Positions 8,084 through 11,168 of a stretch of 11,168 nucleotides of DNA are shown here, piece after piece (position 1 is the first letter of the stretch; each line of letters starts with the position of its first letter). The DNA is from Dictyocoela muelleri. Lineage: Eukaryota > Microsporidia. Under the pieces are notes generated by a model. That model saw only the letters and a program-made list of their open reading frames with translations. It searched no databases and had not been told where the DNA came from. The translations under genes and the position numbers were made by a program. The DNA lies in assembly GCA_016256075.1 (NCBI GenBank), contig SDVU01000719.1, positions 1 through 11,168 of the forward strand, read 5' to 3'.

Positions 8084-8091
8084 GTCTAAAA
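8084..8091. repeat. Left 8-bp target-site duplication of the hAT element
   Basis: GTCTAAAA precedes the CAGTGGTAC end and matches 8783-8790 (GTCTAGAA) at seven of eight bases. Eight bases is the hAT standard. Confidence 0.75.
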
Positions 8092-8782
8092 CAGTGGTAC
8101 CCAGCCATCTTTTACTGCATCCGGTCAAGGTGTAAAAAAAATTCGCGGACCGGCGCATTATATACAATTTTTTATTACCAAAATTGAACTAACACTAATC
8201 ATAAAATCATAAACTTGCGATATTAAATAGTAGTTAAAACTTTTTATTTAAAATTATGAATCGGGGCTGTAATCTCTCTGACTTTACTTAATAAATAAGA
8301 ATAGTTGATATTACGCGATCAATAAGTATAACTTAGTATTGATATACAGTTGTACTAGTGTGGTATGGCCGAGTAAGACTTTGTCTAATATGAAAAAAGC
8401 ATAAGAGACCCATGTATCTGTGAGTATGACTGCGGTGACGTATTTTTTCGTAGACGTGGAAGTGTAAACCATGAAACAGACTCTAATTTCTCGTATTTTG
8501 CGGAGTTATTAGAGTAAGAAAATCATCTATACACCTTAGCTTATGTGCAGCTTATAAGTGACGTATTACGTGAAAACGGGAAAAAAGATCTAAAGACTAT
8601 GGTAGGTACAACTCTCCGGTTAGGTATGATTGGATGTTGTTAACATGTAATATGAATAAATATTTTTTATTCGCAGACTGGCAAAATATTCTTAACGAAA
8701 CGGAAAAAATTTTCTCCAAAGACGTGCAAAAAATTTCCCACGGATTAGCACCTGTCCGCGGACTTAGGTTTTCCGACCACTG
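8092..8782. mobile_element. Non-autonomous hAT-type element, interrupted by a SINE
   Basis: The ends are CAGTGGTACCCAGCC (8092 on) and, on the other strand, CAGTGGTCGGAAAACC (from 8782), the typical CAGNGGT hAT termini. Subterminal similarity follows (CCGGTCAAGGTG / CCGCGGACAGGTG, then CGCGGA / CGTGGGA). An 8-bp target duplication with one mismatch flanks the element. Without the SINE it would be only about 240 bp and non-coding, so it depended on a transposase elsewhere. It lies inside the MULE candidate, downstream of that element's gene. Confidence 0.8.
8213..8662 (+). mobile_element. tRNA-derived SINE, copy 4, nearly full length, inside the hAT element
   Basis: This copy joins the 5' blocks seen in copy 1 to the 3' blocks seen in copy 3. 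The head is worn but alignable: AGTAGTTAAAAC near 8229 corresponds to AGTGGTTAACAC, and CTCTGAC near 8275 to CGCTGAC. The body has AGTGTGGTATGGCCGAGTAAGAC near 8357-8379 and CTGCGGTGACGTATT near 8431-8445. The 3' part has GAGTTATTAGAG near 8503, a CTTATAAGTGACGTATTACG block near 8551, CTCCGGTTAGG near 8611, and a tail ATGTAATATGAATAAAT at 8645-8661. The family length is therefore about 450 bp. No convincing target duplication was found around it. Confidence 0.7.
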
Positions 8783-8790
8783 GTCTAGAA
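8783..8790. repeat. Right 8-bp target-site duplication of the hAT element
   Basis: GTCTAGAA follows the CCACTG end directly and differs from 8084-8091 at one base. Confidence 0.75.
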
Positions 8791-9349
8791 GATGCGATTG
8801 ACTTGATGTTTAAATTTTTTGTTGCAATATTTTTATTTATTTAAATAATTTAAAAAAAATCATAGTATATATAATATCATTTAATATTGCGTATAAATAC
8901 TGGATGGCCGCGTTATGTTTTTTTAAGATCTAAATGAAATTTTAAAAGACTTTTTATAATTATACTTCCAGTCAGATGGTTATTTACATATAAGTGACAA
9001 TTTCTATTATTTAACAACATACTTATAATCTTAATGTTGTAAAATCTATGAGTAATAGTCTAAATCAGAAGCCTTATTCGCTATTTTTATCATACTCAGT
9101 TTACTCTTCTGATGTAAATTTTACTAATAAATATATAAACAAGAGACAAAAACGCAAATTGACACACTTAATTCATCAATCTAATTTTATAATTCTTAAT
9201 AATTCTTGTTATGAATCCATTTTATCTCAATTTAATTATTTTCATTTATTTTTTTTATCTTATACATAAAAGTAATCTAAAAGATTAAATACTTTGCCTT
9301 ATAGAAAAAAATTATTATATAAAAGGTCGTTATCTTAAAAGATGATTGC
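8791..9349. other. Inner 3' part of the MULE candidate, nothing recognisable
   Basis: A+T-rich DNA between the hAT element and the right 15-bp array. The longest frame (73 codons, 9048-9269) has no recognisable motif, and its Ser/Asn/Phe/Tyr-rich composition is what A+T-rich non-coding DNA gives. Confidence 0.4.
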
Positions 9350-9470
9350 GCATTTTGAAGATTTTACATTTTGGGGATTTGGCATTTTCGGGATTGGACA
9401 ATTAGGGGATGGGACAATTAGGGATTAACATTTTGGGGATTGGGCATTTGGGGGCATAATCATTTTAGGA
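9350..9470 (-). repeat. ~15-bp minisatellite, right (inverted relative to 6180-6337)
   Basis: About seven units such as GCATTTTCGGGATTGG, CATTTTGGGGATTGG and GCATTTGGGGG, the complement of the CCAATCCCCAAAATG units on the left. They are more diverged than the left array and show no recent expansion. Confidence 0.8.
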
Positions 9471-9482
9471 GTACACGCATAT

Positions 9483-9795
9483 TTTCTAATTCATATTTTT
9501 AAACCTTATCTATAAACCCATATTTTTTAACCCTCATTTTTTAACCCTTATTTTTAAAACCATATTTTTTTAACCCATTTTATTGACCCTTATTTTTTTA
9601 GGCTTTATTTTTTAACCCTCATTTTGTAAACCTAAATTTTTAACCCTTATTTTTTAGCCCTTATTTTTTAGCCCTAATTTGTTAATAAATATATTTTTTT
9701 AACTCATATTTTTTAATATTTTTTATAACCTCATTTTTTAACCCATATTTTTTATTTTTTTAACCATATTTTGCATTTTTTTATTACCCTTATTT
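9483..9795 (+). repeat. T-rich TTTTTTAACCCTTAT tandem repeat, right block
   Basis: About 18-20 degenerate units of roughly 15-16 bp, for example TTTTTTAACCCTCAT, TTTTTAACCCTTATT and TTTTTTAGCCCTTATT. It has the same unit and orientation as 6080-6175. It is not a simple telomere repeat: the unit is long, dominated by T runs and irregular. Confidence 0.75.
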
Positions 9796-9802
9796 ATTGT
9801 CA

Positions 9803-9836
9803 CAGGCTTGAGGAGTTCCCAGGCTTGTGGGGTTAT
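9803..9836 (+). repeat. 17-bp direct duplication CAGGCTTGnGGnGTT
   Basis: CAGGCTTGAGGAGTT at 9803-9817 and CAGGCTTGTGGGGTT at 9820-9834 form a tandem pair at the right edge of the T-rich array. It is unusually G-rich for this window. Confidence 0.5.
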
Positions 9837-10200
9837 ATTAAAATTTTTAATTTTAAAATTTATATTTCAAATTTAAATTTCAAAATAGAATTAAAATTAT
9901 CAAAATTTATATTTATCTAAGATAAATCTCTTAAATTTTTTTTTAATTTAAACTTCGAAAATTTAAATAAAAATTCTTGAAATTTTTAAAAGAAATTCGA
10001 AATCTTAAAACACATTTACATTTAAAAAATGGGATCATGTCGTTTTTTCCCCTTTTGAATTATGTCGGTTTTTTCCCCCTTATAAATTTTAGATCCAATT
10101 AATTATAAGTGTTTATAGCAATATTATTTATACTGTATATAAAAAAACAAATAAAACATTAATTAAAATTATTCAATTTTTAAATTAAAAGGTTTAATAA
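9837..10200. other. Low-complexity AAATTT-rich DNA with a short direct repeat
   Basis: 9840-10020 is almost only A and T, arranged as recurring AAATTT and AAATTTAAA words. At 10037-10052 and 10062-10079 lies a direct repeat, ATGTCGTTTTTTCCCC and ATGTCGGTTTTTTCCCCC, with a 25-base period. This lies about 140 bases beyond the Merlin stop codon, where that element's end could be, but no inverted partner was confirmed on the other side. Confidence 0.4.
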
Positions 10201-10214
10201 ATCTTCAAAGCTTC

Positions 10215-10980
10215 TTACGTAATTTCTTCTCCACATTCACACATCCAAATATTTTTGTAATTCCCATGACGATACTTCTCTGATTTTTCTAAGCTTATCT
10301 TTAAGCTGACCCCATTGGATTCTATATTTTTAGTATGAACTTGGGTTTCAGTATTAACAAAATTCAATCTGTTATTAACATTTTCGTGTAAGAAATGGAT
10401 GGATAAGGCTCTATAAGCAAGCCACTGGTCTCTCCAAACGATAGTTATGCTCTACAGACTTGTCTTAAAATTTGAACTAAAGTTTCCTTCAGTCGATTTG
10501 ACAAAACAATCACAAAGAAATCAGATGGTGTTGTTTGGATGTCTATAATTCCAAAAACCCATCGATTTTCTTGTGAAATTCTACCAACGTAGTATTTCTG
10601 TTTATAGTGAAACATTGACTCGTCTATTTGACAAATCAACCCTTCACCACCTAATCTTATTGGGTTCTGATCGAGAAAAAGGCGTATATTATCATAAAAC
10701 TTTTTTTTTAAAATTTTAAAACAACATCCTTTTTTATATTGAAGTCAGCATTTAAAGCAACTAGCGGCTTCTCATGAAATATGTAATAAAGTATTATTAA
10801 ACAATCTCTCAAATCTATCTTTAGATAAAAAACACTATTTTTACGAATAAAATATATATTTTGTTTAAAACGCATTGTGATTTATAACAACAAAAAGCGC
10901 ATCCATCAACATTTCTTTTGTATAAAAGATTTTTAATAAGTGACCACAATTATAACAATATAAAAATCGACGTATAATAT
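10215..10980 (-). pseudogene. Merlin (IS1016/ISXO2-like DDE) transposase remnant
   Basis: Reading the minus strand from about 10980: a CYNCG pair and then DGCAFCCYKSQC fit the N-terminal zinc ribbon. SVFYLKIDLRDCLIILYY matches the usual helix after it. NPIRLGGEGLICQIDES holds the first catalytic D (10622-10624). GRISQENRWVFGIID matches the family's GR......WVFG block. WRDQWLAYRAL (usually SDEW.AY) holds the second D (10428-10430). HENVNNRLNFVNTETQVHT and NIES give the conserved H..VNH..FV......HT..IE block, with the catalytic E at 10320-10322. The likely stop is at 10215-10217. About three or four frame breaks separate the blocks (near 10910-10860, 10735 and 10447), so no full protein can be made. 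All three DDE residues are still present. Total length is near 255 residues, close to the family's norm. The open frame 10445-10639 is its middle part. Confidence 0.85.
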
Positions 10981-11168
10981 TTTTTTCATGGCAGTACTAT
11001 ATTACATCTTCTCGCCGCTGCCTAAGTTGTGTAAAAAAATTGGCACTGAGTATTTATTCAGGGCGCCGCTAAAGATTCATAAAAAGAAGCTCATGAAAAA
11101 AAAGGATGATTAAATTATTCATGACGAGTTACTATGGGAGGCATATTTTTACATCTTATATCTTGATA
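10981..11168. other. Flank upstream of the Merlin gene, with a G+C-rich patch
   Basis: No gene was recognised. CTCGCCGCTGCC (11009-11020) and GGCGCCGCT (11062-11070) stand out from the A+T-rich background. The ends of the Merlin element (terminal repeats and 8-9 bp duplication) were not identified here. Confidence 0.3.

Larger units (their letters stand above)
6180..9470 (+). mobile_element. MULE (Mutator-like) DNA transposon candidate, degraded, with nested insertions
   Basis: A dead MULE transposase gene (6801-7950) lies between two arrays of the same ~15-bp unit in opposite orientations (6180-6337 and 9350-9470). This suggests that the arrays are parts of the element's terminal inverted repeats. 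The region downstream of the gene has taken in a hAT short element carrying a SINE (8092-8782). The exact ends and the 9-11 bp target duplication expected of MULEs could not be found, because the outer flanks are themselves repetitive TTTTTAACCC DNA. The family call rests on the gene; the boundaries are inferred. Confidence 0.5.

Noticed and set aside
9048-9269. 73-codon plus-strand frame
   Set aside because: No domain or motif, low-complexity composition, and position inside a decayed transposon.
9483-9795. Telomere or subtelomere repeat
   Set aside because: The AACCC words suggest it, but the unit is 15-16 bp, irregular and dominated by T runs, and it lies between two transposon regions.
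11001-11075. Terminal repeat formed by the G+C-rich CGCCGCT words
   Set aside because: The two words are in direct, not inverted, orientation and only 7-9 bases long; no duplication or partner was found.

Overview
This is a very A+T-rich eukaryotic window with no recognisable host gene. Almost every part that can be read is a decayed transposable element or a short-period tandem repeat. The families found are a tRNA-headed SINE, a hAT-type short element, a Tc1/mariner-type element, a MULE (Mutator-like) element and a Merlin (IS1016-like) transposase. Both an A+T-rich invertebrate and a transposon-rich microsporidian could carry such a mix. The SINE and hAT parts lean slightly towards an animal, but the organism cannot be fixed from this sequence. 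No virus-like element, CRISPR array, rRNA or functional tRNA was seen.

Layout. 1-945: three pieces of one tRNA-derived SINE family, two of them head-to-tail on the minus strand and one 3' half on the plus strand. 946-1840: one very long imperfect palindrome. 1853-4840: a ~100-bp tandem repeat split by a ~2.6 kb Tc1/mariner-like element (1954-4557), whose long terminal arms hold a 21-bp minisatellite in opposite orientations around a dead transposase gene. 4841-5720: featureless A+T-rich DNA. 5727-5832: a TTAA-CCC end followed by three GTACAC palindromes. 5886-6175: two further short-period arrays. 6180-9470: a MULE candidate bounded by inverted 15-bp arrays. It carries a dead transposase gene (6801-7950) and, further in, a hAT short element (8092-8782) which itself contains a SINE copy. 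9483-9795: a T-rich TTTTTAACCC array. 10215-10980: a minus-strand Merlin transposase pseudogene.

How the parts relate. The nesting gives a relative order: MULE first, then hAT, then SINE. The Tc1-like and the MULE elements share an architecture (inverted subterminal minisatellites around a transposase), and each lies inside another tandem array. None of the transposase genes has an intact reading frame, so the window is best read as a transposon graveyard. All repeat alignments were made by eye; boundaries given with 'about' are soft by tens of bases.
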